Origin: Tannerella sp. oral taxon 808
GTDB taxonomy: Bacteria > Bacteroidota > Bacteroidia > Bacteroidales > Tannerellaceae
Assembly: GCA_002890585.1 (NCBI GenBank)
Contig: MIQB01000061.1
Coordinates: 1-13,301 of the forward strand
DNA: 13,301 nucleotides
Direction: 5' to 3'
Shown: piece after piece, positions 1 to 6,941 of the stretch
Position numbering within the stretch: the stretch's first letter is position 1
How the letters are laid out: each line of letters starts with the position of its first letter
Program-made: the position numbers and the translations under genes
The notes under the pieces: model-generated
Databases searched by the model: none
What the model was told of the DNA's origin: nothing
Seen by the model: only the letters and a program-made list of their open reading frames with translations

Positions 1-557
1 TGGCTGCACGATTACAGGAGATTGCGGAGAAAGCGCGCACCGAAGGCGAGTACAACAAGATCGGTGAGATCTACGGTTTCCCGGTCATGGTGAAGACGGA
101 GAGCACGGCAAAGGATCTTTTCGATTGCTCCATCAACCGCTTTTTCGTGCAAGGCCGCAGCGGCATTCTCTACACCTATAATAATGGTCGTCTGGCTGCT
201 GATCCGAAGCTCGCCTGCCAAAACTTCCTGAACGCTTTGGAGCGGATCCCGAAAGTCATCGAGACGCACGAGAGGGAGTTGGCCAAGACGAAGGAGCAGA
301 TTCCGGTCTTTGAGGCGGCCGCCTCAGGTGTCTGGCGGAAAGAGGACGAGCTACGTACGCTGAAGAGGAACGCGGCGGAGCTGGATAGGAAGATTGCACT
401 CTCACTTGCACCACCGACGACGGAAAAAGGTGAAACTTCGATTGATGAGACTTCGATCAGTGAGAAGGCTTCTGCAGGGGAACAACCAACCGTCAAGGCC
501 GAACTTCCACAGTCCGCGAACGATACTAGGCTGAAGATGAGCAGCGGGTGGAGGTGA
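1..557 (+). CDS. C-terminal end of ICE-type helicase / N12-class adenine DNA methyltransferase (5' partial)
   Basis: The frame is open from the left edge, in phase from base 3, and gives 184 visible residues. An internal ATG at 87 is unlikely to be the true start because coding-like sequence continues upstream of it (AARLQEIAEKARTEGEYNKI). The segment reading GFPVMVKTES, then FFVQGRSGILYTYNNGRLAADPKLA, NFLNALERIPK and WRKEDEL..LKRNAAELDRKIALSL matches, from memory, the end of the very large (often near 2000 residues) SNF2-like helicase/adenine methyltransferase proteins of Bacteroides conjugative elements. A charged, probably coiled-coil stretch (about residues 75-135) precedes a disordered Ser/Thr/Glu-rich tail. 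The methylase and helicase motifs themselves lie left of the window, so activity cannot be judged. Its presence suggests that the left part of the window is ICE-derived. Family call is fairly sure; exact function is not. Confidence 0.72.
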   Translation, partial: AARLQEIAEKARTEGEYNKIGEIYGFPVMVKTESTAKDLFDCSINRFFVQGRSGILYTYNNGRLAADPKLACQNFLNALERIPKVIETHERELAKTKEQIPVFEAAASGVWRKEDELRTLKRNAAELDRKIALSLAPPTTEKGETSIDETSISEKASAGEQPTVKAELPQSANDTRLKMSSGWR

Positions 558-582
558 ATTTGTCGAGGCCGGAGGATGTTTC

Positions 583-640
583 AAAAAAAGCGAGACTGCA
601 TCGACAGCGTAAAGCCGGATGCAGTCTCTGAAAACTTTTT
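583..640 (-). terminator. Rho-independent terminator, best read on the minus strand
   Basis: A perfect 11-bp inverted repeat, GAGACTGCATC at 592-602 and GATGCAGTCTC at 618-628, encloses a 15-nt loop. Read on the minus strand, the stem is followed at once by CG, C and a run of seven T (plus-strand A at 583-589), the classic layout. On the plus strand it is followed by a weaker tract (five T at 636-640), so it may also end the methyltransferase transcript from the left. Confidence 0.7.
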
Positions 641-642
641 AT

Positions 643-684
643 AGTGCAATACCGGGCCACCTTGGCCGGCGCTGGCACTTTTTT
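643..684 (+). terminator. Second hairpin with T tract, probable plus-strand terminator
   Basis: An imperfect hairpin has outer arms AGTGC (643-647) and GCACT (675-679) and an inner stem GGCCA (655-659) / TGGCC (663-667) around a CCT loop. Six T follow at 679-684. With the hairpin just upstream it would insulate the conjugative-element gene from the operon to the right. The stem is interrupted, so this is less certain than the first one. Confidence 0.45.
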
Positions 685-709
685 CATATGCAAAAGTAGC
701 ACGCTCCTT

Positions 710-922
710 TCATTCGAAAGCCAAAAGCTCCTTCAAAAAGGTGTCTATAAGGCATACACGATCTCTCAATACCACAGCGATCGCCGGAACATTCATGGCC
801 GTTGTAAACATCTCACATAAGGCCTTCTTTAATTCGTCGGCTCTGTTCTTTGAGATTTGTCCCAGCACATACAAAATGACAGTCAAGACTCCATTTAGCG
901 AATGCCTTGTTTGATTGTTCAT
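710..922 (-). CDS. Small hypothetical protein (70 residues), possible gene
   Basis: Not recognised. The minus-strand frame from ATG at 920-922 gives MNNQTRHSLNGVLTVILYVL, then a charged stretch around SKNRADELKKALCEMF and an end at LKELLAFE. Composition is ordinary for a small helical protein, with a hydrophobic stretch near residues 9-22 and 40-50 and two cysteines. Support for a real gene: AGGAAA sits just upstream of the ATG as a plausible ribosome binding site, nothing codes on the opposite strand, and downstream lies a perfect hairpin with a T run suited to ending a leftward transcript. Against it: no clear -7 box upstream and no family I can name. It lies beside a conjugative-element gene, so it could be a small accessory gene of that element or a chance ORF. 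Confidence 0.35.
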   Translation of the reverse strand: MNNQTRHSLNGVLTVILYVLGQISKNRADELKKALCEMFTTAMNVPAIAVVLRDRVCLIDTFLKELLAFE

Positions 923-1081
923 TTTCCTAGAAAGGCCTCTACTTACATTGAGGAGTTAATGGCTCATCGGTGAAATACAAGACATCTTCCCTGTTTACTA
1001 AGCGGCATAAATTTATGAAAGTGCGATGAGGGCAAATTTCTAAAAAGAGACACTTTCCTATGTAGTCTGAAATATTCCCTC

Positions 1082-1089
1082 TATCTTTG
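1082..1089 (+). promoter_or_regulatory. Bacteroidota -7 promoter box for the 1215-9253 operon
   Basis: TATCTTTG fits the Bacteroidota sigma-ABfr -7 consensus TAnnTTTG exactly. A -33 element is poor: TATG at 1059-1062 is at the right 19-nt spacing but matches TTTG only partly. Transcription would start near 1096, leaving a leader of about 120 nt before the first gene. Confidence 0.6.
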
Positions 1090-1159
1090 TAGCCGATTTC
1101 TCAGTTAGGGATATTCAAATGAACTATAAACATAAATAGTGCTAAAACAGAGAGAAAGT

Positions 1160-1184
1160 TTCGATTCCTAGTCAAGGAGTCGAG
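1160..1184 (+). promoter_or_regulatory. Leader hairpin upstream of the operon's first gene
   Basis: TCGATTCC (1161-1168) and GGAGTCGA (1176-1183) form an 8-bp stem with one internal G-U pair and a 7-nt loop, extendable by one wobble pair. It lies about 30 nt before the start codon at 1215 and has no T run, so it is a leader structure rather than a terminator. It could affect translation or mRNA stability, but no known riboswitch is recognised. Confidence 0.3.
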
Positions 1185-1214
1185 TAATGTTTCATTTCAG
1201 ATAAATAATTATGT

Positions 1215-1739
1215 ATGAGAAAAAAAGTTAGACTCAAAGCATTTGTGGCCGCGATTTTGGCCATGTTGTTTTTGTTGGCATTGTTCCACGATGTGCGCGC
1301 CTTTGGAGCCACATCGATTAAGGCGCCGGAAAATGCGAATTTCACGGAGCCATCTTTCGGCTCTGCAGTTGCCGTTAGTGATCTACTTGGGACTTGGACG
1401 GTCAACCGCGTGAAGGTCAAAAAGACGGTGGATGGTGTTTCTTCGGAGAACACCTATTCGGCCGGACAGCGGTTTGAGACGTTTGTTCCGTGCCCGAAGA
1501 AAGTAACGTTCTCGGCCGATGGAAATTCCGTGTTTGAATATGACAACGGAAAGACCGATGGCCCGTTTGAGTATACAGTTGAAGGGGATCAGATCAAGCG
1601 AATGGATCCTGCCGCCGTATATACCTATAAGTATACGGTAACGAACGGCGGAGAGCTCCAGTTGGTTGTCTCCATCAGCTATGCTCGCGATTCGAAACCG
1701 ATTGAGGAGGAGTATACGTATTATGCAATGAAAAAGTAA
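1215..1739 (+). CDS. Secreted lipocalin-like protein
   Basis: A 174-residue protein with a clear Sec signal peptide: basic MRKKVRLK, a hydrophobic core AFVAAILAMLFLLALF, and probable signal peptidase I cleavage after VRA (residue 29). There is no lipobox cysteine, so it should be soluble in the periplasm or exported. The mature part begins its fold at LLGTWTVNRVKVKK and has a series of short beta strands (KVTFSADGNSVFEY, GPFEYTVEGDQI, YTYKYTVTNGGELQLVVSI), the pattern of Bacteroidota lipocalin-like domains (LxGTW start, then FxxDG, then GxYxVxGDxI). Ligand unknown. It is the first gene after the promoter at 1082 and ends 6 nt before the giant surface-protein gene, so it is almost certainly co-transcribed and may assist that protein. 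A second ATG at 1211 is out of frame. The region upstream of the start is AT-rich without a Shine-Dalgarno sequence, as is common in this phylum. Confidence 0.8.
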   Translation: MRKKVRLKAFVAAILAMLFLLALFHDVRAFGATSIKAPENANFTEPSFGSAVAVSDLLGTWTVNRVKVKKTVDGVSSENTYSAGQRFETFVPCPKKVTFSADGNSVFEYDNGKTDGPFEYTVEGDQIKRMDPAAVYTYKYTVTNGGELQLVVSISYARDSKPIEEEYTYYAMKK

Positions 1740-1745
1740 GAAGAA

Positions 1746-4700
1746 ATGAAGAAATTTTTACTCAGGTCTTTTGGGACGTTTGCGTTGCTCTTTTTGTTCA
1801 GCATACATCTTTTCTCACAAGGACAATCGACTACGCAGGGGAAAGAATTCTGGCTGAGCTATGGGCAAAACCTTACCGAGGCTCCTCATGATAATATGCT
1901 GCAAGTAAGAATTGTGGCTACGAAGCCAGCTACGGTGACGCTTACCTTTACTGAGGGTGGTACGGAAACGTTCAATGTAGCAGCTGGACAAGTATATACG
2001 CGTACTTTTAATGCTGCAGAAGCAGCGAAGGTGTATAGTAATGCTACGGGAAAATCCAATAAATCGTTGCATATTGTTTCCGACGAGTTGATCACTGTAT
2101 TTGCTATAAATATTGTTGCAGTAACAACAGATGCTACAAATGTGCTGCCTGTAACCAACTATGGAAAATTTTATCGGCATGTTTCTTATAAATCTATTGC
2201 TGGATTAGGTGATGGATACACTGTGATTGCAGTTGAAGATAATACGCAGGTAAGTGAGAACGGGAATGTGGTTGCCAGCTTGAAGAGAGGTGAGGTGTAC
2301 AGCAAGTATGTAAGCGGCGGAGATATGACGGGTACTTTAATCACGTCAGATAAGCCGATTGCTTATTTTACAACGAACACTTGCGTCCAAGTGCCTAATG
2401 GAACTACGGCTTGTGACTGTCTATTTCAGCAGCAGGTGCCGGTGCATTCATGGGGAAACAAGTTCCTCGTCCCAGTCACTAAGCGTGGTAAAGAGCGCGT
2501 TCGTGTTGTCGCTTCGCAAAATGGGACAACGATTACTCAGACAGGTGGTCAGGTTATTTCCGGTGTTGGTACGGGTGGCCTCGTTCTGAATGCAGGGCAA
2601 TTTGTGGAATTGGAAGTTTCTCTCAGCGGTGGCGGATGCTATATTCAATCGGATAAACCAGTAGCTGTTGCTTCGTTTTTGACCGGATTGAATTTTGTGG
2701 GTCTTGCTTATAATAATGGAGATCCCGCTATGGCATGGGTGCCGCCGATTGAGCAGACGGTAATGAATGTGGCCTTAGCTCCATTCGCAGCAACGGGCTC
2801 GTCTGTATTGAAAGAACATTATGCGTTGATTGTGACTCCGACGACTACGAAGAATGCTACGACGATGCGGATTGGGAATGAGGCTCCGAAGGCACTTACT
2901 GGTGGAACATGGACGGATAATGCTGCTTCGGGCTTTTCATTCTATTCGATGCCTTTGACAGACCTAAAGGCTACTTACTATTTCGAAAATGCGGCCGGAC
3001 TGTCCGTGATGGGCTATGGTTTAGGCTCGTATGAATCGTATTACTACCTCGCGGCCTCTTCCGCACGCCAGTTGAACCCTGCTTTCTACATTAACGATAT
3101 CCACTTTGAAGATGCGAACGAGCAGACATATTGTGCGGGTGAGTTTAAGGTGAGAGGCGTTGCGCAAATGCAACTTGCCGGTGGCTCGGATGACATCACC
3201 TGGTTCATCGATAACGTGGAGCAGACCGCGGAGCGTGGAAAATTAGAATGGACGATTCCGTCGCTTTCGCTCAATACACAGCATGAGATTAAGATGGTTG
3301 TCAAAGCTGCATACAATGAGGTGTTTACGTTGACAACCAAAATCACAGTGGTAGATCCTAAGCCGCTGAAGATTTCGGGCGATCCCTATATCTGTCCGCC
3401 AGCTCAGAGCACGACGTTGAAGGCAGAAAGTGGTCCCGCGCGTTATCAGTGGTTTTTCAATGGGGATTCAATTACTGGCGAAACGAAACAAGAATACACC
3501 GTCACCAAGGATAAAGCGGGTAAATACACCGTCATCGGTTATTATGGAAAATGCACGTCTCCGATGAGTGACACTGTGACGGTAATTGATGGTTGCAAAG
3601 CCATCTTGAAGATGGCTTACGATGGAAACGGCTACACAGGTGGTTCGGTTCCGTCGGATGAGAATAGCCCCTATCCCGATAATGCTGAAGTAACGGTGAA
3701 AGGTCGTGGTGACCTGGCTCGTACGGAAGCGGCGTTTATCGGTTGGAGCTTTACGAAGAGAGATGAACCAATCGCTGCAAAGAGCGATGTGCCCACCGAC
3801 TTGAAACAGGCGGGCGACAAATTCCACATCTCATCTGACACGACGCTCTACGCTACTTGGGCAGTGGATAAAACTGGCCCGCAGGGCAAGAGCGATACAA
3901 TTCCCGACTACCTGCAAAACGGAGTCACCTACAATGGCAACGGCAACAACAGCGGCGCGGCTCCAGTGGATCCGAATCGTTACAATGCCAATACCGAAGT
4001 GACACTGAAAGGGCAGGAGAGTCTGAAGCGCGATAGCGCCGTGTTCATCGGTTGGAGCTTCACGCAGGCCCCGCTCGTTACGACACAAAGTGCCGAGCCA
4101 AGCGACCTGAAGCAGAAGGACAGCAAGTTCACGATCACAGCCGACACGACGTTCTTCGCTGTATGGGCGATAGATAAGACCGGCCCCGACGGCAAGCCTG
4201 ATGACGTTCCCGACTATAAGCAGGCAGGTCTCGTCTATGATGGTAACGGTAACACTGGCGGCACAGTTCCGACGGATCCCAAGCGTTACAACGACGGCAA
4301 CCCAGTGACAGTGATGGATAAAGGCTCCCTTGTTCACAAGGATGCCACATTCCTTGGCTGGCACTTTGAGAAAAAGTCGGTAGTTACGAAGAAGTCTGAG
4401 GTGCCAGACAGTATCCGGGTTGCGGGCAGCACGTTCGCGTACTCGCCGAATCGGTCTACACTTTACGCCGTATGGGGTGAAGACAAGACAGGACCGAACG
4501 GTAAGAGCGACGATGTGCCCGACTACCTGCAACACGGCGTCACTTATGACGGTAATGACAATACCAGCGGCACGGCTCCAAAGGACCCTAACCGCTACAA
4601 TGACAATACCGAAGTGACCCTGAAAGGTCAGAACGACCTGAAGCACGACACGGCCGTGTTTATCGGTTGGAGCTTTAAGAAGGTGCCTGTGGTTACTTCA

Positions 4701-6941
4701 CAAGCAGCTGAGCCGAGCGACCTGAAAAAGGAGAACGGCAAGTTCACCATCACGAGCGACACGACCCTCTACGCCGTATGGGCGATAGACAAGACTGGCC
4801 CGGGTGGCAAGCCCGATGGTAAGCCTGACTATGGCCAAAACGGGGTGGTTTACTACGGTAACGAAAACACCGGCGGCGTTGCGCCAACGGATGGCGCCCT
4901 CTATAACGATGGCGACGAAGTGACCGTAAAGGATAAAGGCAGCCTCGTTCGCGAGAAAGCCACATTCCTTGGATGGCTCTTTGAAGCAAAGCCCTTGGTG
5001 ACAAAGAAATCTGAGGTGCCGACCGACATCAAGAAGCCGAATGACAAGTACAAGTACGCTTCCGGCTTATCTAAGCTCTACGCTGTATGGGCGGAGGATA
5101 AGACTGGCCCGAATGGTACCTCCGACGATGTGCCTGATTACCTGCAAATGGGTGTGACCTATGAGGGTAATAAGAGCGATGGCGGTGCTGCTCCAAAGGA
5201 TCCTAAGCGCTACGACAGCGGTGACAACGTGACCTTATTAGGCAAAGGCGATTTGACTCGCGCCGAGGCAACGTTTATCGGCTGGAGCTTTAGCGCACAG
5301 GAGCTGATCAAAACGAAAGCGGAGCAAGATGCCGTAACCGATTTGAAGAAGCCGACAGAGACGTTTGCGATTACAACCGATACGACGGTTTATGCCGTAT
5401 GGGCTGAGGATAAGACGGGTCCGAATGGAACCTCCGACGATGTGCCCGACTACCTGCAACACGGCGTCACTTATAACGGTAATGACAATACCAGCGGCAC
5501 GGCTCCAAAGGACCCTAACCGCTACAATGACAATACCGAAGTGACCCTGAAAGGTCAGAACGACCTGAAGCACGACACGGCCGTGTTTATCGGTTGGAGC
5601 TTTAAGAAGGTGCCTGTGGTTACTTCACAAGCAGCTGAGCCGAGCGACCTGAAAAAGGAGAACGGCAAGTTCATCATTACGAGCGACACGACCCTCTACG
5701 CCGTATGGGCGATAGACAAGACCGGCCCGAGTGGTAAGCCTGACGGCAATCCTGACTATAAGCAAGCCGGTGTGAAATACTTTGCCAATGGTGCCACGGG
5801 TACTGTGCCGACGGATGACAACCTCTATAACGATGGCAGCGACGTGACCGTGAAGGATAAGGGCGATTTGACGCTTAGCAACACCATGTTCCTTGGCTGG
5901 CTCTTTGAGCAAAAGGGCGTGATTACGAAGAAGGCCGATGCGCCGGACGAAAGCGACTTGCTGAAGGCTAACGCCACGTTCAAATACTCAAGCGCCCACG
6001 CTAAGCTCTATGCCACATGGGCTGAGGATAAGACCGGCCCGAATGGCCATAGCGACGAAGTGCCTGACTACCTGCAAATGGGTGTGACTTATGATGGTAA
6101 CGGTGGTACGGGTGCCGCACCCGTGGATCCTAACCGTTATAATAAGGATGACCAAGTGACCGTGAAGGGACAGGGTGATCTGAAGCGCACGCAAGCTGCA
6201 TTTATTGGCTGGAGCTTTGGTGTTACGAGTGATCTAATCACAAAGAAGGAAAACGAGCCGAGTGATTTGATGAAACCGGATACCTCCATTAAGATCACGT
6301 CTGATTTGGTATTCCATGCCGTATGGGCTAAGGATGATAACAAGAATGGCATCCCGGACTACGACGAGGTGTATGTTACATGGCATCCGGGTTTCCAGCC
6401 TCGGGCAGGCAAGCAGCGGACGGATGTTTTATCTAGAGGGAAACAGTGTCAACTTACTTCTCAAGGCTATTCAGTACGCGGTTTTGTGTTGATTGGATGG
6501 TCTAGCAAAGCAAAACCGATAGTGAAAACGCAAGTTGCGGAGAATAAAGTGGATCCCCTTTATAAGATTGGTGAGTATTATCTCCCAGTTGACACACATG
6601 TGAAGTTGTTTGCTATATGGGCAATCGATAGAGATAATGATGGAATACCTGATTATAGGACCGGTGGGGGGCATATGAGATCAGGGCGTGCTTCCTTATT
6701 AAGAGGAAATTCCGAAGAACAGGATAAAGCCTCGTTTGAGGTTACTGAAGTACGTGTATGGGCGCATGAAGGAATGCTCTATATCGAGTCTGATCGCCAG
6801 ACGCGTGCCGATATCTACACCCGGAGTGGTGCGTTGTATCAACGAATCAACGTAGCCGAAGGGCAGACAAGCCAACCGCTTGCTTCGGGCTTCTATGTAG
6901 TGGCTATCGATGGTAAGCGCTATAAAGTGCTTGTAAAATGA
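1746..6941 (+). CDS. Giant T9SS-exported surface protein: IgGFc-binding-like head, ten InlB/List-Bact-type repeats, sorting domain
   Basis: This 1731-residue protein is probably a cell-surface adhesin. Residues 1-25 are a signal peptide (MKKFLLRSFGTFALLFLFSIHLFS, then Q). Residues about 27-445 resemble the IgGFc-binding N-terminal domain (GKEFWLSYGQN start, VFAINIVAVTTDATNVLPVTNYG, DGYTVIAVEDNTQV, MAWVPPIEQT). Residues about 446-540 and 541-618 look like Ig-like domains (YQWFFNGDSI, AGKYTV, paired Cys). From about 620, nine repeats of 97-105 residues each carry xYxGN, FIGW or FLGW, and LYAVWA, joined by DKTGPxGxxDxxPDY linkers. A divergent tenth copy (1543 to about 1640) ends DRDNDGIPDY, like a calcium-binding loop. 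Residues 1666-1731 are a T9SS type A sorting domain ending KVLVK. Binding to IgG or mucin is only suggested by the domain name. Middle gene of a three-gene operon; its stop overlaps the next start (ATGA). Confidence 0.88.
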   Translation: MKKFLLRSFGTFALLFLFSIHLFSQGQSTTQGKEFWLSYGQNLTEAPHDNMLQVRIVATKPATVTLTFTEGGTETFNVAAGQVYTRTFNAAEAAKVYSNATGKSNKSLHIVSDELITVFAINIVAVTTDATNVLPVTNYGKFYRHVSYKSIAGLGDGYTVIAVEDNTQVSENGNVVASLKRGEVYSKYVSGGDMTGTLITSDKPIAYFTTNTCVQVPNGTTACDCLFQQQVPVHSWGNKFLVPVTKRGKERVRVVASQNGTTITQTGGQVISGVGTGGLVLNAGQFVELEVSLSGGGCYIQSDKPVAVASFLTGLNFVGLAYNNGDPAMAWVPPIEQTVMNVALAPFAATGSSVLKEHYALIVTPTTTKNATTMRIGNEAPKALTGGTWTDNAASGFSFYSMPLTDLKATYYFENAAGLSVMGYGLGSYESYYYLAASSARQLNPAFYINDIHFEDANEQTYCAGEFKVRGVAQMQLAGGSDDITWFIDNVEQTAERGKLEWTIPSLSLNTQHEIKMVVKAAYNEVFTLTTKITVVDPKPLKISGDPYICPPAQSTTLKAESGPARYQWFFNGDSITGETKQEYTVTKDKAGKYTVIGYYGKCTSPMSDTVTVIDGCKAILKMAYDGNGYTGGSVPSDENSPYPDNAEVTVKGRGDLARTEAAFIGWSFTKRDEPIAAKSDVPTDLKQAGDKFHISSDTTLYATWAVDKTGPQGKSDTIPDYLQNGVTYNGNGNNSGAAPVDPNRYNANTEVTLKGQESLKRDSAVFIGWSFTQAPLVTTQSAEPSDLKQKDSKFTITADTTFFAVWAIDKTGPDGKPDDVPDYKQAGLVYDGNGNTGGTVPTDPKRYNDGNPVTVMDKGSLVHKDATFLGWHFEKKSVVTKKSEVPDSIRVAGSTFAYSPNRSTLYAVWGEDKTGPNGKSDDVPDYLQHGVTYDGNDNTSGTAPKDPNRYNDNTEVTLKGQNDLKHDTAVFIGWSFKKVPVVTSQAAEPSDLKKENGKFTITSDTTLYAVWAIDKTGPGGKPDGKPDYGQNGVVYYGNENTGGVAPTDGALYNDGDEVTVKDKGSLVREKATFLGWLFEAKPLVTKKSEVPTDIKKPNDKYKYASGLSKLYAVWAEDKTGPNGTSDDVPDYLQMGVTYEGNKSDGGAAPKDPKRYDSGDNVTLLGKGDLTRAEATFIGWSFSAQELIKTKAEQDAVTDLKKPTETFAITTDTTVYAVWAEDKTGPNGTSDDVPDYLQHGVTYNGNDNTSGTAPKDPNRYNDNTEVTLKGQNDLKHDTAVFIGWSFKKVPVVTSQAAEPSDLKKENGKFIITSDTTLYAVWAIDKTGPSGKPDGNPDYKQAGVKYFANGATGTVPTDDNLYNDGSDVTVKDKGDLTLSNTMFLGWLFEQKGVITKKADAPDESDLLKANATFKYSSAHAKLYATWAEDKTGPNGHSDEVPDYLQMGVTYDGNGGTGAAPVDPNRYNKDDQVTVKGQGDLKRTQAAFIGWSFGVTSDLITKKENEPSDLMKPDTSIKITSDLVFHAVWAKDDNKNGIPDYDEVYVTWHPGFQPRAGKQRTDVLSRGKQCQLTSQGYSVRGFVLIGWSSKAKPIVKTQVAENKVDPLYKIGEYYLPVDTHVKLFAIWAIDRDNDGIPDYRTGGGHMRSGRASLLRGNSEEQDKASFEVTEVRVWAHEGMLYIESDRQTRADIYTRSGALYQRINVAEGQTSQPLASGFYVVAIDGKRYKVLVK
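4508..4795 (+). repeat. Near-identical repeat copy 4 (partner 5435-5722)
   Basis: This 288-nt segment equals 5435-5722 except at three bases (4548 G/A, 4747 C/T, 4751 C/T), that is 285/288 identical. Two of the changes alter an amino acid (D to N, T to I). Spacing is exactly 927 nt, or 309 codons. Other repeat pairs are visibly much more diverged, so this pair reflects a recent duplication or gene conversion. Confidence 0.92.
5435..5722 (+). repeat. Near-identical repeat copy 7 (partner 4508-4795)
   Basis: Second member of the 288-nt pair. Its flanks differ at once from those of the partner: the base before the match and the base after it both differ, so the boundaries are sharp. Both edges lie in the conserved DKTGP...VPDY linkers. 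Confidence 0.92.
6372..6660 (+). repeat. Divergent tenth repeat module, homologous to the start of the next gene (7055-7335)
   Basis: Encodes YVTWHPGFQPRAGK, QLTSQGYSVRGFVLIGWS, then IWAIDRDNDGIPDY. The next gene has VKWHPGFQPRAGK, QLTSQGYAVRGLVLIGWS and VWAVDRNNDGRPDY. The similarity is also at DNA level; the longest identical run is 19 nt (6486-6504 and 7163-7181). The two copies are direct repeats about 680 nt apart. Confidence 0.85.

Larger units (their letters stand above)
3603..6371 (+). repeat. Nine in-frame tandem repeats of ~102 codons (InlB B / List-Bact type)
   Basis: Repeat starts are near 3603, 3921, 4227, 4536, 4842, 5151, 5463, 5769 and 6081. Three subtypes are visible. Copies 2, 4 and 7 have VTLKGQ, AVFIGWSF and AIDKTGPxGKPD. 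Copies 3, 5 and 8 have FLGW with xEDKTGPNGxSD. Copies 1, 6 and 9 have GxGDLxRxxAxFIGWSF. Copies 4-5-6 and 7-8-9 follow the same subtype order, so the array has grown by a three-copy block as well as by single copies. Confidence 0.9.

Noticed and set aside
691..698. Minus-strand -7 box (TACTTTTG)
   Set aside because: It fits TAnnTTTG, but the nearest TTTG lies 23 nt away and there is nothing to express downstream except terminators.
1211..1213. Upstream ATG as start of the lipocalin-like gene
   Set aside because: It is out of frame with the signal peptide and domain that begin at 1215.
3831..4646. Long minus-strand open frame of 271 codons
   Set aside because: It lies antisense to the repeat region, and a near-copy of part of it recurs at 5238-5573 only because the sense repeats recur. 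Codon bias of the sense strand explains it.
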